Below, in pieces: positions 5,349 through 5,538 of a stretch of DNA of 5,538 nucleotides. The DNA comes from an uncultured Parvimonas sp. (GTDB lineage: Bacteria > Bacillota > Clostridia > Tissierellales > Peptoniphilaceae). Both the position numbers and the translations under genes were made by a program. Position 1 is the first letter of the stretch. The number at the start of each line of letters is the position of its first letter. A model generated the notes under the pieces. It was not told where the DNA came from, ran no database searches, and saw nothing but the letters and a program-made list of their open reading frames with translations. Where the stretch lies: the NCBI GenBank assembly GCA_902470455.1, contig CABRGI010000066.1, forward strand, positions 1 to 5,538. Direction: 5' to 3'.

Positions 5349-5538
5349 ATGAAAATAAAATCTGGAGATACTGTTATTGTAATTGCAGGAAAAGATAAAG
5401 GAAAAACTGGTAAAGTATTAAAAACTTTAGTTAAAGAAAATAGAGTAATAGTTCAAGGAGTTAACATTCAAACTAAACACAAAAAAGCTAAGAGTCCTAA
5501 AGATGAAGCTGGCTTAATTAAAATTGAGGGAAGTATTG
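5349..5538 (+). CDS. rplX: 50S ribosomal protein L24, N-terminal part (3' truncated by window edge)
   Basis: L24 starts 50S assembly by binding the 5' region of 23S rRNA and sits near the tunnel exit. The frame reads 63 complete residues and runs off the window end, so about 40 residues are missing if the length is normal. It opens MKIKSGDTVIVIAGKDKGKTGKV, whose KOW motif spans about residues 4-31 (key residues Gly6, Asp7, Val9, Gly14, Lys15, Gly18, Gly21). Then come VIVQGVNIQTKHKK at 34-47, the conserved RNA-binding loop, and GLIKIEGSI, which leads into the family's C-terminal part. It follows rplN after 14 bases, as in the start of the standard spc segment. Confidence 0.96.
   Translation, partial: MKIKSGDTVIVIAGKDKGKTGKVLKTLVKENRVIVQGVNIQTKHKKAKSPKDEAGLIKIEGSI

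Noticed and set aside
1..5538. Novel or accessory system hidden in the operon
   Set aside because: Every gene matches a universal ribosomal protein in canonical order, with almost no spare sequence between genes and no insertion.

Overview
The window is an internal piece of the S10 (rpsJ–spc) ribosomal-protein superoperon of a low-GC Gram-positive bacterium. Thirteen genes lie on the plus strand in the canonical order: rpsJ (3' end only), rplC, rplD, rplW, rplB, rpsS, rplV, rpsC, rplP, rpmC, rpsQ, rplN and rplX (5' part only). Eleven are complete. The base composition is AT-rich, arginine is coded mostly by AGA, and nearly every gene has a strong AGGAGG-type Shine-Dalgarno. These features, with the protein sequences, point to a Firmicute, probably an anaerobic Clostridia/Tissierellia-type lineage. 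The genus cannot be fixed by eye.

Layout: bases 1-162 are the end of S10. A 53-base gap (163-215) follows, the largest non-coding stretch here, holding a small possible hairpin and the rplC ribosome-binding site. From 216 to 5538 the genes are packed with gaps of 6-24 bases or with short overlaps. rplD and rplW share one base (TAATG), and rplP and rpmC overlap by 11 bases. The rplW and rpsQ ribosome-binding sites lie inside the preceding gene. I see no terminator, convincing internal promoter, RNA gene, mobile element or CRISPR array, and no stretch over 300 bases without a gene.

The products build both subunits. L3, L4, L2, L22, L23, L29, L16, L14 and L24 belong to the 50S subunit: peptidyl-transferase surroundings, exit-tunnel lining, tunnel mouth and assembly initiation. 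S10, S19, S3 and S17 belong to the 30S subunit. Tight packing and overlaps fit one polycistronic mRNA with translational coupling, giving near-equal output. Any promoter and leader controlling the operon would lie upstream of rpsJ, outside this window.

I looked for an undescribed system and did not find one; this is conserved housekeeping DNA. The points worth a second look are small: the true starts of rplC and rpmC, embedded ribosome-binding sites, a weak hairpin motif found both in the rpsJ-rplC gap and inside rplD, and a lysine-rich C-terminal tail on S3.
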